Assembly: GCA_030704615.1 (NCBI GenBank)
Contig: CM060731.1
Location: 67,126,756 to 67,190,755 of the forward strand
DNA length: 64,000 nucleotides
Source of the DNA: Takakia lepidozioides
Taxonomy: Eukaryota > Streptophyta > Takakiopsida > Takakiales > Takakiaceae
Direction: 5' to 3'
The position numbers and the translations under genes are program-made. Below the pieces are notes generated by a model that was not told the origin of the DNA, searched no databases, and worked only from the letters and a program-made list of their open reading frames with translations. Positions 37,001-49,470 of the stretch are shown here, one piece after another (the stretch's first letter is position 1; each line of letters begins with the position of its first letter).

Positions 37001-40000
37001 TGGCGAAGTCATGCATCATAACGCACTCTGACAAAGTAATTGGCACTGGTTCTGCCATGACCCCATCCTTGGAGGCAATGCGGTAGACCAGATGTGGGGC
37101 CTCTGCGCGGTATCCGAAAAAGAACATCTCCCCTGTATGCACAATCCAGTCAGCTTTAGACAACCATACAGGATTCACTTCATTGGGAAAATTTAGTGAC
37201 GTGGAGACTCTAGAAACAGCTGCACATCCTGTAAGGAAGAGATCCACTTCGTATGGCCTGATTTAAACACTTTTTTCCAACCTACTCAATTCAGTATATT
37301 GCAACCCTAGTTCCTTCACCCGTTTCACCCTTCTGCCTCCTCTCTCATCTCTTCCGCGACTGGAAACAAATCTCGGTGGATATCCATCTAGACTTGCTCT
37401 TGCATTTTCCCCTCCAGGTGAAAGTCTGCTCCTTCCCAAATCTACAAGAAAAGTTAAGCCTTACAGACATCTCCACAATGAGCATCATCAAGTATGTTAA
37501 GATTGCAAATAGGGGGTGTCAAACCTGTGAAAGCATCAATTTTAGGGTGAGCAGTAAAAGGATGGTCAACTCTGCTTTCATAATCCATACGCCCAATTGT
37601 CTCGAGATCTCCATCTTCCAATAACCTGATTGCATCTGTGTAGAACAAAAGACTTCAAAATATTGCATGACCGGAATTGCTCGGAACACTTCGCCCACAA
37701 GTAGAAGGTACATTAAATCACATGCAAAACAAAACCATGAAGATCAATCATACAGTGATAAGTCACAAAAGGTAGTTGATCATGAAAAGAAGCCTGTTTA
37801 GCAAGGTCCCCTGGCCTTAAAAGAATGGATGCTCCCAATCACAAGCAGCCTCCACAATTCTTCTTTTCTATAGATATAGCATAATTTCCTCATATCCGCA
37901 AGGTGCAGAGTCTGATCAGAGACAACAGACCAAAACATGGACACAGGGAGGGAGACTTTTCCAGCGGTGGACTAAGAAATTGCAAGGTAGGGGGGTTCAT
38001 GATAGATTCTACACAATTTTCTAGATACAATCTGTACGGAAAAATCAACAACATACTTCCACGCCCGTACTGTCCTAGTTACATGACAATGCCTGCCAGT
38101 GTGCCTTGTTACAGGACTCTGATGGGATGCACAGGAGCAGTGACTCCGATGCATTCCAGATGATTTGCTCCAAGAGGCTTAGTACATATCCTGACAAAGA
38201 CAGCTACCCACGACACAATTGTAGGCATGATACAATCAACCCAGTGTGTCTGACAATAATAACACATTTGCCCCAAAATGAAAAGCAACAACTTGATTTC
38301 GAAGAAAACTAAAGTCGAACCAGATTGCGAGTGTACAACGATTCACCCAAGGGTGCTATACTGCAACTGAACTTACAAGGTTTGTCCCCCTCATGCAAAG
38401 CAAGAAGCTTCTTGTTGTGGAACACCAACGCCGTATTTCCTGCAACATTGACCCTACAGCACATCTGTAAGTGCAACCATGCCACACATGGTTTCCATGC
38501 ACATGCCATGCTGTCAAGGACATGGTATAGATAATAGAGATAGATACACATCGCGTTTTAGTCTCTCTCTTGTTTCCTACAGAGTGACTGGCAGTGCACT
38601 GAAAGCCACATATGCTCTGTATGTAGGTGGAGGGCTAGGGCGCCAGTGCTGGAACCAACCTGTGCTTTTAGTATACCCTCAATGCCACTACCTGCATGAA
38701 AACTATAAGCCATAGCCAAGTTGGCAGGGAGTATATATCCATCATATAGATCTCCTAAAGATATGGGAAAGTCCAGGAACCATTGTCATGTTGATGTGGT
38801 CTAGCCACTCTTATGCTAAAGACAGTTGGGAAATACCTGTTCCCTCTCCATTTGAAGGGTCAATGACCCCCAACTTCACCCGAAGTTTTTGAAGGCACAA
38901 AAACAATATCCCCCCGATTCCTCTCACATCCCCAAACTGTGACATTTTACAGAGTGTCAGCTGCTCGATATTATCCATTTTCATGAATCTTATTTCTGTG
39001 GATGCCAAGCTTGTTACATGTTGTGAATAGTGACCTTTTTTGTGCAGTTACTGACTCTTAGATAACATAGATTGCCAAAGCAATATTAACTTCTATCGCC
39101 TCAGCTTGCAAAACCAGCTAACAAAGATGTGTAGAACAATAATTACTCAAAGATAGGGAGAGACGGAGAGAGGACCTTCATAAACTTTGCACCACCATAA
39201 TACTCCTCTTGTTGCAGCCGGGAAGTTTTGACGAAGCGTGAGACGTAAGTGACTTTCCCATTTCTGATTTGTAAGCCATGTATCATCCTGCAACCATATA
39301 GGATGACATAATTGTACCACACGGTCTAACAATTGAGTTGTTGAGTGTGGAAACTTTGAACCACTCCGGTTTCTAAGCACAGTTTGCCAGCTTATGACTC
39401 CCTTCTCCAATTAAGCTGGCCACACTCATAGATGAGGATTTGAGTACCAAAGTGAGATAAGAGGAGCTTCCTGAGAGCTCCTCACAAAATGCTTGCTACA
39501 ATCCTAATACCGGCATCTCAGGATGTATTCCATAGCACTCCCAAGTTTTAATGAGACAATCAGGGACAGAGACTTCTCCTGAACATTTGCCTAGGACTCT
39601 GAGCACGCCTTGGAGTTTCACCACATAGAAACTAGAGTACAATGTGATTTAGTTCTTGCTGCAGTCATTCTAAGACACAGTAGTCTGTATGAAACGACCC
39701 AGTCTATTACCATATCAACTAATCAGTATCAAACAAAATGCTACCAACAGCCTAAACTTTTCGCGCCGAGAGAAAGTGTCCATGTCATACACTTCTATCT
39801 GAACTTAACCATGGGGTTTAAAGAAGTGGCAGAAAAAAAGTTGCGGGGCTACGGAGGTGGGTCATGGCTATTGCCAGTTGAAAACTAAACAGCCACACCC
39901 ATCGTCACTTTCCCCTGTCCCAATTGCAGAATAACACAAAGGTCAGAAGAAGCATACCCATCTCCATCAAACCTGCACCCAGAAAGGAAACACAACAACA

Positions 40001-40913
40001 ACTTATCAAGATACATTCCTCTTGATACCAAGATGAAACATCCTTATCAACAATATTAGACCATACTGTATTAGAAAGTGAAAAGCTGCAGCAGGTTGCA
40101 GTGGGTGAACCATTAACATTACTTGGAGATCAGCTTGAAGAGTAGTATTTTCCTGGACATCAAGGACTGCTTATGACAACGAAAGGGGACCATTTGAAGG
40201 ACATTGAGGGGATACCAATGATATCCCGCCACTGGACTGAACTTGGGATTGGCACCAACACGCACAAACTCGCCATTCAAACAATCCTGCCATAAGCACG
40301 CACAGTTCCATTTTTAATCCACACCAAATATCAAATGCACTTGTGCATGTACTTTTATATCTTCTGGGAAATCCTTTGCACCTGCGCTTACGTCACTGGT
40401 TGCGATAAGAAAAGGGATACCGCAACGGGCCACTTAACGTTGCTAGGAGGAAGACCGACCACATCAAACAATTCTCAGTTTCGCACTTGGAAAGCCTACG
40501 AATGATAGTGCAACCCAGCGAATTCCGTTTCTTTACCCTACCCTATCGATGGCCAGCAGCAAGCACAGTGTAACGAACACTGTAGCTGAAAACACTTTTT
40601 ACAATAGCAGTGATGGATGCTACTAGCTCCACCCTCTTCACATTTCATGAAAATAACTTGGACGCAAACTCACAGGAAAAGATCCAGACACGGGAAGGTC
40701 TGCTGAAGGTTCCGTTTCCTGTACAGGAGCATAATTCCCAGACAAGTAAGGATTTGGCTCGCTGGTGTCGGCAAAAGCCCACACAATGCATTTTTCGAAG
40801 TAATCGCAGAAGGATGCAGCATAAGAGGAACGTGCGGTGGCCTTCTTCGACGAATCCGTCCACTTTGGGTAGCCACCGGATGGTAAAGGATCTGACTTCA
40901 CCATGGTCCACAT
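34030..40913 (-). CDS. CCD1: Carotenoid cleavage dioxygenase 1 (CCD1), complete
   Basis: Fourteen exons, all phase-consistent: 40913-40674, 40286-40216, 39972-39958, 39287-39176, 38936-38837, 38439-38377, 37635-37525, 37132-36948, 36450-36315, 36058-35950, 35561-35460, 35255-35004, 34349-34238, 34053-34030. The product is 543 residues, the usual CCD1 length. Family motifs run in order: [98 protein letters not shown]. The four iron-binding histidines are present near residues 230 (FTAHPK), 278 (MMHDFA), 343 (FIFHN) and 530 (GFHA). CCD1 is a cytosolic non-heme Fe(II) dioxygenase cleaving carotenoids and apocarotenoids, mainly at 9,10 (9',10') bonds, to make ionone-type volatiles. Exon 3 is a 15-nt microexon. 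A second ATG nine bases downstream (MVKSD) could also be the start. There is no transit peptide, as expected for CCD1. Confidence 0.94.
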
Positions 40914-42453
40914 TTGAACAACAATAGAGAATAACGAATCGTCAATGTATCCCGATCCAAGAATTTTCCTGCAAAGTCGATTCCTGTTTTTGATCCCGCC
41001 AATCCAAAACTCTCAAAACGTCATGGCTTCCACAGCTCAACTACAGTACAACTGGCAATAGAGCCTCTGCGAGACCTTGACATCACCCCAACGATAAGTC
41101 CCCACCCCGCTGCCCGCCTTCACACTCACAACCCACCCTTCGCAAAACTCAATACCATTACACACCCTTCTCCGAGTCGGGAAAAAACACCGCCAGCCCA
41201 CAACTTGCGAAGACTCCTCACGCCATCAAACACCGCCCAATGACTCCAATCCAGACACGAAGCTGCCAGCAGCACCCATTACATTAGAAGCTGCTATACT
41301 AAACTTCCATTGATCTGCTGAGGTCCACTGAATTACACGTCATGCATGCAACAATGTAGGTTACAATTGACGCAGAAGAGAACTATTCGACGTCAGCTGG
41401 GATCCCATCCGTAAACTCTACTGCAAGAAAACTCCGTATTACATGCCGTGCCGTTTTTTCCTACCTCTCTCGAGACGGAGCCTGTCGTGAAATGCGAGAG
41501 TATCAGATATGCGTCGGTCGCTTTCCCCTACTTATCTACAGTCAGAGCGTGACGACATTAACATCAATTGGAGGCACGAGAAAGACAGAAACAACAAAGT
41601 GATCAATGCTTCGATTGAGTAGACTCTCAGGAAGCCGATTGGTTATTGCGCAGCATGCTTAAGTCAAGCTCAAGCTCAGATGCGGACCTCGTGGACTTTA
41701 TCAAGTAGCAGCAGTCGGAAGTGTAAAAGTTACACAAGCACACATGAATCGTGGAGGGCAGGAGTGGATCAACGCAAAGGCAGCATGCCACGCAGCTCTT
41801 GCGACTTTGATTCATGAAAAGCAAGGCCTTCACGTGGAACACTTGTGCCTCCTGGTCCAGACACCCTACCCAGCTGGGATCATGCCAAATGGAGTAGGGG
41901 ATGCTTAGCATCTAGTCTCTTTCGTCTCTAGTGGTCTTAGGGCCCGGTTCCATGGGCACTCCCCAGCATCCCCCTAAGGAAGGAATCGCCCTTCCAAAAT
42001 GAGAGAGGGTTGGTTCCATGGACACCCTTCCATTCACCCCTCTAGAGATCTTTGGCACCACTTGCTTGCTGTGGGCCCATGACATAATAATTAACAATTA
42101 ATATAAGTTTTGGATGGAAATGTCAAAAATCATTCCCTCTCCTAAAATCTAACTTAAGTTACTTTCAATGGTATTCTGTAAGGCTGCGGGTCGCTGTAGG
42201 AAAAGACAAAGGTGTCAGGTAGGGGCGCCCTGAAACTTGTTCGGCCCTTGTGAAGGGATGGCTTTTTGGCGCCCCTTAGGGAATATCCTATTTCGACCAC
42301 TCACGCCTCGTAAATCCCGGGGGCATTCATGGGGGCGCTTGCAATATGGAGCCCCGCTCTTAAGTCCTAATGGAGTCCACCCACTCTCTCCCTAATACTG
42401 GGGTGGCATGAGTTTATGATGCTCGGATATGGATCTTTGTTGGTCCTGTATAG
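40914..42453. other. Intergenic, repeat-like in its right half
   Basis: No gene is recognised. At about 41940-42080 a phrase GGTTCCATGG(G/A)CACYC occurs twice, suggesting a degraded small transposon. Confidence 0.35.
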
Positions 42454-42542
42454 GGCTGCCCCCAAAGGGGCAGTAGCCGCAAGGCTAAGTGGGTCTTTAG
42501 TTACGGGGCCCTGGCCGGAGTCTTCTCTCTCTTGGTCCTGCC
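42454..42542 (+). repeat. Dispersed SINE-like repeat fragment
   Basis: The block GGGCTGCCCCCAAAGGGG, then GCCGCAAGGCTAAGTGGGTC and GGCCGGAGTCTTCTCTC, is a better-preserved copy of the sequence at 236-318, in the same orientation. The preceding 42200-42453 may belong to the same element. Confidence 0.5.
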
Positions 42543-43125
42543 TGCATGAAAAGATTACGCAATGGTTTTTCCACACTTGTCGGGGACGAGACTTTCAAGG
42601 GACAGATGTTGCCGTGGTTGTTTTTGGATGGTTTTAAGTGTTGGATGAAAATATTGCAAAATATATCAAGCTTGTTAGAGCTTGTTGCTTTAAAGTTATT
42701 TGAAGCTAAAATAAAAAGTATATACGAGTTTGGTGTTGGATTCGGATTATATATATATACAACTGAGGAAAAAACAAAAATAAAAACTTGAGGGTGAAGA
42801 CGCATGATTCCTAATTTGTTTTTTTTCTTAGGTAATGAACAGAATCAAAAATTGTTGATGGCATCATTGGAGACGTGAATCCAAAAGCCTTAAAGTATCT
42901 CGAATTGAAAAATAATGACATATTCTACAAACGGAATATGTAACTGGAAATTCTACATACATATTCCTAATTTGGAACGTGGTCAAGATTGAACTATGTT
43001 GTAGGTCAACAGAGTATTAGTTCATTTTTACAACTCAATTACAATTGCTTTATGCAAGTGAATGGACTTTCACTATGTTTAACATAGTTTCATGACACTT
43101 CATTCGTCCTATCAACCTCACAAAG
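42543..43125. other. AT-rich intergenic, no gene recognised
   Basis: The sequence is AT-rich, with only short low-complexity open frames. Confidence 0.35.
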
Positions 43126-44035
43126 GAATTTACCAGTGTTGTGCGGGTCCGGGTTTTGAAGGCGGGTACCCGACGGGTTAGGATCCGGGTTACCCGCCCC
43201 GCACCCTGACCTGGGCTATCACAAAAAACCCGGATCCTGACCCGGGTTCATTTCTAAAATGAACCGGGGACTGGACCCGGACCCGCCTGCTGGGTCCAGA
43301 ACCCGTTAAACCCGCCACCTGCGGGCCAATGTATCGGGGTCAGGTGCTCTGTCTTAATTTTAGATGGGGCATGCGGGGTCCACCTTGGATCTGGTAGGTT
43401 GTGTGGAGGGGACGAGCAGCAATAGGCCACTGCAGTAGCCAGTGGGAATGGCCACATACCACCTCAAAAGCAGTTGTGGGTTCAATCCACGTAGTGGTGT
43501 CACAAAGTTGTGCCCTATGGGACCATAATTTACACCTCCCAAAGGAGGCATCTTATATTATTATTAGGCCAGATCCCACACATCCATGCTAAGTGATCTA
43601 TCCTTGAGGCATATTACTATTCTTAACATGTTTAAGGAATTGATATTGAAAAATAGAAAATGGAACTCAAACTTCTATTTTAATTCTTGTGTTAAATGAG
43701 CAATACATATTCATGGTAGGAATGTCTCTTTAAATAAAATTCATTATTAGGATTTAAAGTTTTTTCCAGACAAAAATAATTTCATCCCTAATTAATCTTA
43801 TTTTTCTAATTTATTTAATCAATTAATTAGGACCCGGATCCGAACCGGTGAACCCGCTAATATTTCCCAACAACTACCCGGACCCTAACCCGAGTCCGTG
43901 TTGACAAACCCGGACCTGGATTTTCCAAATTTCAAAAACCCGGATCCGGACCCGGACTTGGCTCCAAAAAAAAACCCGAACCCGGACCCGGCGGGTTCCT
44001 TAAAAAGGCAGAACCCGCACAACACTGGAATTTAC
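43126..44035. mobile_element. Non-autonomous hAT transposon with 8-bp target duplication
   Basis: The element itself spans 43134-44027 (894 bp). Its left end CAGTGTTGTGCGGGT is the exact inverted complement of its right end ACCCGCACAACACTG, a 15-bp terminal inverted repeat. It is flanked on both sides by the direct repeat GAATTTAC (43126-43133 and 44028-44035), an 8-bp target-site duplication. CAGTG..CACTG ends with an 8-bp duplication define the hAT superfamily. Both subterminal regions (43134-43330 and about 43830-44027) are packed with ACCCGG/CCGGGT-type motifs, like the transposase-binding clusters of hAT elements. No transposase frame is present, so it depends on an autonomous partner. 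A SINE-like sequence lies inside. Confidence 0.9.
43390..43600 (+). mobile_element. tRNA-derived SINE-like sequence nested in the hAT element
   Basis: A pol III A box (TAGCCAGTGGG, 43436-43446) and B box (GGGTTCAATCC, 43478-43488) lie at tRNA-like spacing. They are followed by TTACACCTCCCAAAGGAGGC and a T/A-rich ATTATTATTA stretch. The borders are approximate and no target duplication was identified. Confidence 0.55.
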
Positions 44036-46929
44036 CTTCCTGGAATATGGATAACAACAATATCCAATTGCCCGAACCTGGATAACAACACTATAACGGT
44101 AATAACCGACAATGTGGTTGCCCAAACCTCCGCAAGGGCTCAAAGTGGTGAGGCACTTTCACATTGACTAACTGATTCACCCATGACTCCGTTTTTCGAA
44201 ATGACTATGATGGATGTCATCCAATATACACAACATACAACTACATAGTTTTGAACCAAGTACCAAATTGTACGACAACCTTGTGCTCTAACCAGGCCAT
44301 TTGTTGGATGCATGTTGGAAGACCATTGCATGGAGTTCTAGCCTTGCAATTCAGGGCTCAAAGATCACATTCTAACTTAGTGGATGTTGTTAACCCCTAA
44401 ACTCTCGCGTGGCCGGAAACGAGCCTCCAGCCATCTTCCGGTAGCTGTAATTTGGTGAGATCTGATTCAATTTCAAAAATAAAAATGCATGAGAAGGCGC
44501 CCGTTGTCTGGAAGAAGACGACTGGGCAGATTTTAGAGTTCAAGATCCTTCGATCAAAGCAGCAGGGGTCGGCGGCTCGGTGTTCCCGCGGTTTCAGTTT
44601 TGCTTCCCCAGTTTCCCCTTCTCTCTCACCGTGCCTAGCGTGCGTTTGCAAGTGGTTGTTCTATGTTGCGCAGGTTACCCTTGCTGATCGTGTGATGCGT
44701 GACTTGAAGGTGCCCGCGAGCTACTTTGTCTGTCTGTTCTGTTTTAGGTGTTGTCTCATTTGCATTGCATTCTAGGATTTTCTGGAATGAAGTATGCCAA
44801 AAATCCAACAGTATCTACCTAAAAAACTATTGAAGTGGAGAATTAAATTGTGGTCTTTGGCTAATGCAAAGTCTAAGTATGTTCATAAAATGGAAGTGTA
44901 CCTGGGCAAGAACATGAAGTAGATTTGACCCACGACATGAGGCATGTAGTAGTGACTCGGCTTCTTTTTGGCTTCTTTTTGGCTCCTTTTTGGCTCCGAA
45001 TGTCGTGGGCATATTGTGACGATGGAAGTGTGTCTCATATGGTACAAGACAGAGGTACTTTTGTATGTTGTGTGGAGATCTGCCTTTGTGCTTGGGGGGT
45101 TGCTTTGTGAGGCATCACAGTGGCTATGGACTCTAACTTTGGAGGTTGTTTGCTGCTGGTGAGAGGTGGCTGCTGGTACGAAGGAAGGGGAACCTCTAAC
45201 CACTATCCTCATGTGATTGTAATCCTATGTCTATGCTTGAATACTGTCATTGTGTAGGTATTAGTGGCTATATGCTCTTTCTGGCTATGAAGAGGTTATA
45301 TAATTAGAATTTGATAGCGTCTCTCTTGGATAGAGAGTCAATTGGTAAGCTTGTGTAGGTATTAGCTTTCCATCAAACCAAGCCCCACCAGTAAACGGTG
45401 GGGCTAGCGTGGCCGCTCCATGGCCAACATTCGGCAACCACGTTCATGGACGTGCATCCTATCAATGCACAACCGAGGCATGTGTGGCCTGGGTATGAGT
45501 CCCAATCCCTTTCAGCGTGAAACGGAGACCCTCACATCCATTCAAAATTGTGTTTTTCTTTTTCTTAACATTTTATGTGATTCTTTTGTCCTTTCAATCA
45601 GAGTTTCTTTTTTAAATTCGGAAAATAGCACAAGTGGCTAGTTCTGCAGAGATTAGGCATATATTATGTTCATCCATTCAAATTAGGACAGAGTCATCCA
45701 CATCCATAATTTCATCCATTCATATCATCCATGGCGAATTCATTCATTATTTTATTTTATTTTGGAGAAATTTGGCGATTTCATCCATGAAAAAACATGG
45801 AATTTGCTATGAAATATTCTTTTCTATTTTTTGAGGTCGAAAATTCGCCAAAAACAAAAACGCTGCTTTCAATCACGCCACGTGCATGTTCTCAGTACAT
45901 ATTACTAGCTTTGCACAATGTTCAATGTGGTGCCAAGAATGATAGGACAATAATATCAAATAACAAATATAGGGGTCCATTCGTCCATTCAAGGTCACGC
46001 ACACATTTAGGTGTTTCTAGTTTCTAGCTGAATGCTAAGATTGGTCAGGAAGTGTTTCATAAATCGCTAGATTTCGACCTGGAAAATGGGTCAGCCACTT
46101 GTACAAATGAATTATGGGGGTAGAAATAAAAAAAATCGCCAGAAAGCGCCAGTTGTTAAATATCAGTAGCCTGACTTTGCCTACATGGACCTGTTAGAAC
46201 GTGCCACCTGTTATATATCCACTTTTCTAACCCTGGCACCTCAATTATTCTCAGGCGCTACGTAGAATTTACATGTGGCGATGATTTTGGGAAAAAAAAA
46301 AAAAAAAAAAAAACACTGGTTCAAGGGCTTTGTTTATGGATAGTTTTGTCATTGGATGATATGCTTCAGCTTTGAATTTTCTATCTTGTGATGTTCTTAA
46401 TGCTGATGTTTGCATAAAGTGTTTCATGTTGAGTTATAGTCCAATCCTACCGTTACTACCGTGTTCTTGGAGACATATTTGTGGATAAAAATTAAAAAAT
46501 TTGGATTTGATGGCTTGGTTGAAGATTGAATATTTTCTGATGCAGTACAAGGTTTAGCACTTTCACCAAATTACGACATAAATGCAAGATGACGTTACAC
46601 GTTCTAACTTTTCCTTTTGCTCCTACAAAGACTACTTTGGTGTCACAAGTAATCAAATCTGGACTCTTCAATCTTCTTTTAATTTATTAGCAACCGTTGC
46701 AATTGAGGGTATTAGTTGTTGGCGTTATTAACCATATTTTGTGACAACTAAGTTTGACATAATCTATGTAGCAAGAAACAAATCAAATACATAAAAAAAT
46801 ACTACAATCCAACCCAATATAGTCTGCTCCACACCTCCGGTGTGAGTGTTTTCGATGGAATAGACATACTTAAAACGTCACAATGATTTCATGTTGAATG
46901 TTTTATGTACAATAAAAATTTATATTTGT
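44036..46929. other. Repeat-rich intergenic, no gene recognised
   Basis: A possible further SINE-like region lies near 45385-45530, with a weak B-box-like GGTATGAGTCC. One arm-type repeat is listed separately. A run of about 22 A lies at 46292-46313, just before CACTGGTT. No gene is recognised. Confidence 0.35.
45625..45860 (+). repeat. Solo copy of the fold-back arm repeat
   Basis: The sequence with AATAGCACAAGTGGCTA, TTCATCCATTCAAATTAGGA, CATATCATCCAT, GGCGAATTCATTCAT and TTGGCGATTTCATCCATG recurs at 55263-55500 in the same orientation and at 54515-54780 in inverse orientation. Non-coding. Confidence 0.75.
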
Positions 46930-47300
46930 TGGCTCTGTCCCGCAAGGGATAGAGGCATTGTGGAGACATCTTTAAGCCTAGGCGCAGAACGGAGAACTAG
47001 GCTTATCCATTAAGCCTAGTCTATGGAGGGTTGATGGGGCCCGCAGTGTAGTTTTGGTGGGCTTTAAATAGCATAAAATCCCGCCTGCCCTGATAAAGCC
47101 GGACTTTACCTAATACATTGTGGCCTAGGGGCGTGGGAATTTTGATTCGCGTAAATCCCGAGTTATAGGACTTTACCTAAGACATTATGGCCTGCAGCCA
47201 ATCACAGGCCTCGCATAATCTGCCCCCAAAATTCCTTTACGCCAGGAAACTCGCCCCCTAGGTCGCATTATGGCTCCTAGTGAGTCCCTACCGGCCTCTG
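46930..47300. repeat. Structured repeat with hairpin and internal duplication
   Basis: A perfect hairpin CTAGGCTTA-TCCAT-TAAGCCTAG lies at 46997-47019. The phrase GGACTTTACCTAA(T/G)ACATT(G/A)TGGCCT occurs twice, near 47100 and 47170. The TAAATCCCG and CGCCCCC phrases also resemble 42300 in a diverged form. It looks like a non-coding transposon remnant. Confidence 0.45.
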
Positions 47301-47403
47301 GTTGAGGTTCCATATTCTCAATGTTACGTGATACAAGAATGTGAAAACTGGCGTGAAGTGAAGGAAAGGACAAAGGACGAAGGATATGAGGGGTATGTGG
47401 GGC

Positions 47404-47550
47404 GTGTTATTTAATGCCCGATCTGTTTTTTTCCCGAGCAGGGAGACGGAGGAAGGTAGGAAGGTATCACGATGGATTGAAGAATTGAGACATTAGGTGC
47501 TGATGAAGACTCCTTCTCCAACTAGGTCTGTTGTTGCAGGAACTTGGTAA
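47404..47550 (+). repeat. Partial third copy of the duplicated unit
   Basis: This block (GATCTGTTTTTTTCCCGAGC .. AACTTGGTAACA) is a diverged direct copy of about 47690-47845 within the adjacent unit. Confidence 0.7.
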
Positions 47551-48545
47551 CACGAAGCTTGGTTGCTGTCAGGCTGCTAGGAAATCAACTAATGCTGGCA
47601 AGTTTGTGTCTGAATCTTGCTGGAGGAGATGCGGAGAGCAGAGTGTATGTAGCCTGAAGTGAAGAAAAGGACGTGAGGGCGTGTTAATGTCCGATCTATT
47701 TTTCCCAGAGCAGGGAGTCGATGGAGGAAGGTAGTAAGGTATCACGATGGATCGAAGAATTGAGACATTACCGTGTAGTTTGAACAGGTGGTGATGGAGA
47801 CTCCTTCTCCAACTAGGTCTGTTGCTGCAGGAACTTGGTAACAGATTGACGACAGAGCGTAGAGGGAACTGAGCTACCTATGAGGAGGGTTTGGGCAGCT
47901 GCAGTGCACAAGGTTGGCAACAAGATAGGCGTGGAAAGAAGAGGACATGTTTGCAAGCTTTCGGCGGAGGGCTGCCTCATGGGGTGACAATGAGGGCAGT
48001 GACGATCGCTCGCCAGGTCTTCTTCGAATTGCTTTCTACACCTAACAATTTTGCGACAGTCTTCAGCCACGCGCGTTCCAAAACCAAAGGTTTTGCATGG
48101 CAGATATGTAAGCCATTCTGACAGCCCATACATTCTACGAGAGGTTATTACCTCAATGAAATGTCATTATCCTAATTTTCTTCAACCCCTATGAAATATC
48201 CAGGATTTGTCCACTCAAACTGAATAAGGTGCGTCATGTAAGCGCAGAGAGTTTTCTTAGAAAGTCATTTGAATGGCTCTGTTTGCAGCTGCCAAATGTC
48301 CTGGCCATTTTTGCTACTAAAGTGGTAGTGGGGGCGTCAATCAGTTCATGCAGTTCTGTCGGTAGAGGGATATCCAGTGGAGTCAAATGAACGGCATTTT
48401 CCGTGGCGAGCTGGATTGTATTATCTCCAGCATCCTGCAGCACCGGAATTGTTCATGAAGTGGCCTGCAGCATCTTATACAATGTACCACGGCTACATGG
48501 AAAAGAGAGAGAGAGAGAGAGCATGAGTGCCTTCTCTCTCTCTTT
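47551..48545 (-). repeat. Duplicated ~1-kb unit, copy 1, with conserved open frames
   Basis: From CACGAAGCTTGGTTGCTGTC at the left to a GAGA..TCTC-flanked end, this segment matches 56307-57283 in the same orientation, at roughly 95% by eye. On the minus strand both copies keep two open stretches: one beginning MLQDAGDN and containing PTTTLVAKMARTFGS, the other containing WLTYLP and KTFGFGTRVAED. I do not recognise the protein. It may be a gene fragment carried in a repeat. A LINE remnant abuts its right end. Confidence 0.75.
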
Positions 48546-48599
48546 TTGTTGTTACGCAAGCGCAAAGCATGGGGTCTCACTAAATTTTTCCACTTCAGA

Positions 48600-49470
48600 A
48601 TAATGAACTCTGAAGTACAAAAATCCCATGCTTTGCCAGGTTATTAGGCCTGCCTTGGAGTGCGCATCTGCAGTATGGGTTGATAATGCCAACCAGGCTA
48701 AGTCTCTAGAATCCATTCAAGTGGGGGTGCTTAAGGAGTGCATGTCAGCATGCTCCAAAACAGCGAATGTGGCTGTTCGGCGTGAGTTTGGCATCCCTAC
48801 CTTAAGCTCCCGACGAGATGAATTCAAGGTCAGATGGTGGGGTCAGTTGCAACATATGAGTAATATCAGATATCCTAAGTGAATCGACTCTATATCTTGG
48901 AAGCAGGATCGCCCTGTCAAACAGGCGAAGTCTTGGCGGAAGAGAGTAAAAGAGATTATCAAGGATCTGAGTCTAAGTCCGCAAGCCTTGACCCTGGTGG
49001 ATAAATGTGACTAGGAGGCTGTAATGTCCAAGCCATGTCTGTTGCCAAGAAATTGTCTGATGAAAATGAAGCTAGGCAGAAAACTTCCTTGAACTTGTTT
49101 CCAGTCTGTGACATGGGAGAGGCCATCATGGATGACCTCAAGGGTTTACCCACCCTCGGCACTAGACTGAAATATAAACTCAGGCGGGAAGCCTCCATTT
49201 GAACAGAAAACAGAAGCAGAGAGGAAAGGGGGATTGCAAACGCCTGTTGTGTGGGCAATCTAAAGACAATATTCACTCTGATTCATTGTCCTGGGTATCC
49301 TCACCAGAGAGATGTCCTCTTCAAATCCATCAAGGGAATTTTGTCTGTATAACCTCTGTTTACCAACTTTGAGGCTGACCCAAAAGCCCAGGCCAACTTC
49401 AATAACATCTAACATTGTTCTTCCAAATTTCAACAGATTCGAACTTTCTTTTATAAAGAAGCAAGACTAT
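48600..49470 (+). pseudogene. LINE retrotransposon remnant (reverse-transcriptase 3' part)
   Basis: The first frame reads VIRPALECASAVWVD, then LESIQVGVLKECM, REFGIPTLSSRRDEFKVRWW, the linker after the reverse-transcriptase domain of plant LINE ORF2. It is broken by TGA at 48880-48882 and TAG at 49012-49014 in the same frame. Further on, in shifted frames, CKRLLCGQSKDNIH and HCPGYPHQRDVLFKSI form a C-terminal CCHC-type motif. The frame shifts and stops show a dead copy. No 5' part, second ORF or poly(A) end was identified. Confidence 0.78.

Noticed and set aside
46292-46313. Poly(A) run as the tail of a retroelement
   Set aside because: No reverse-transcribed body or target duplication could be identified upstream; it may be a simple microsatellite.
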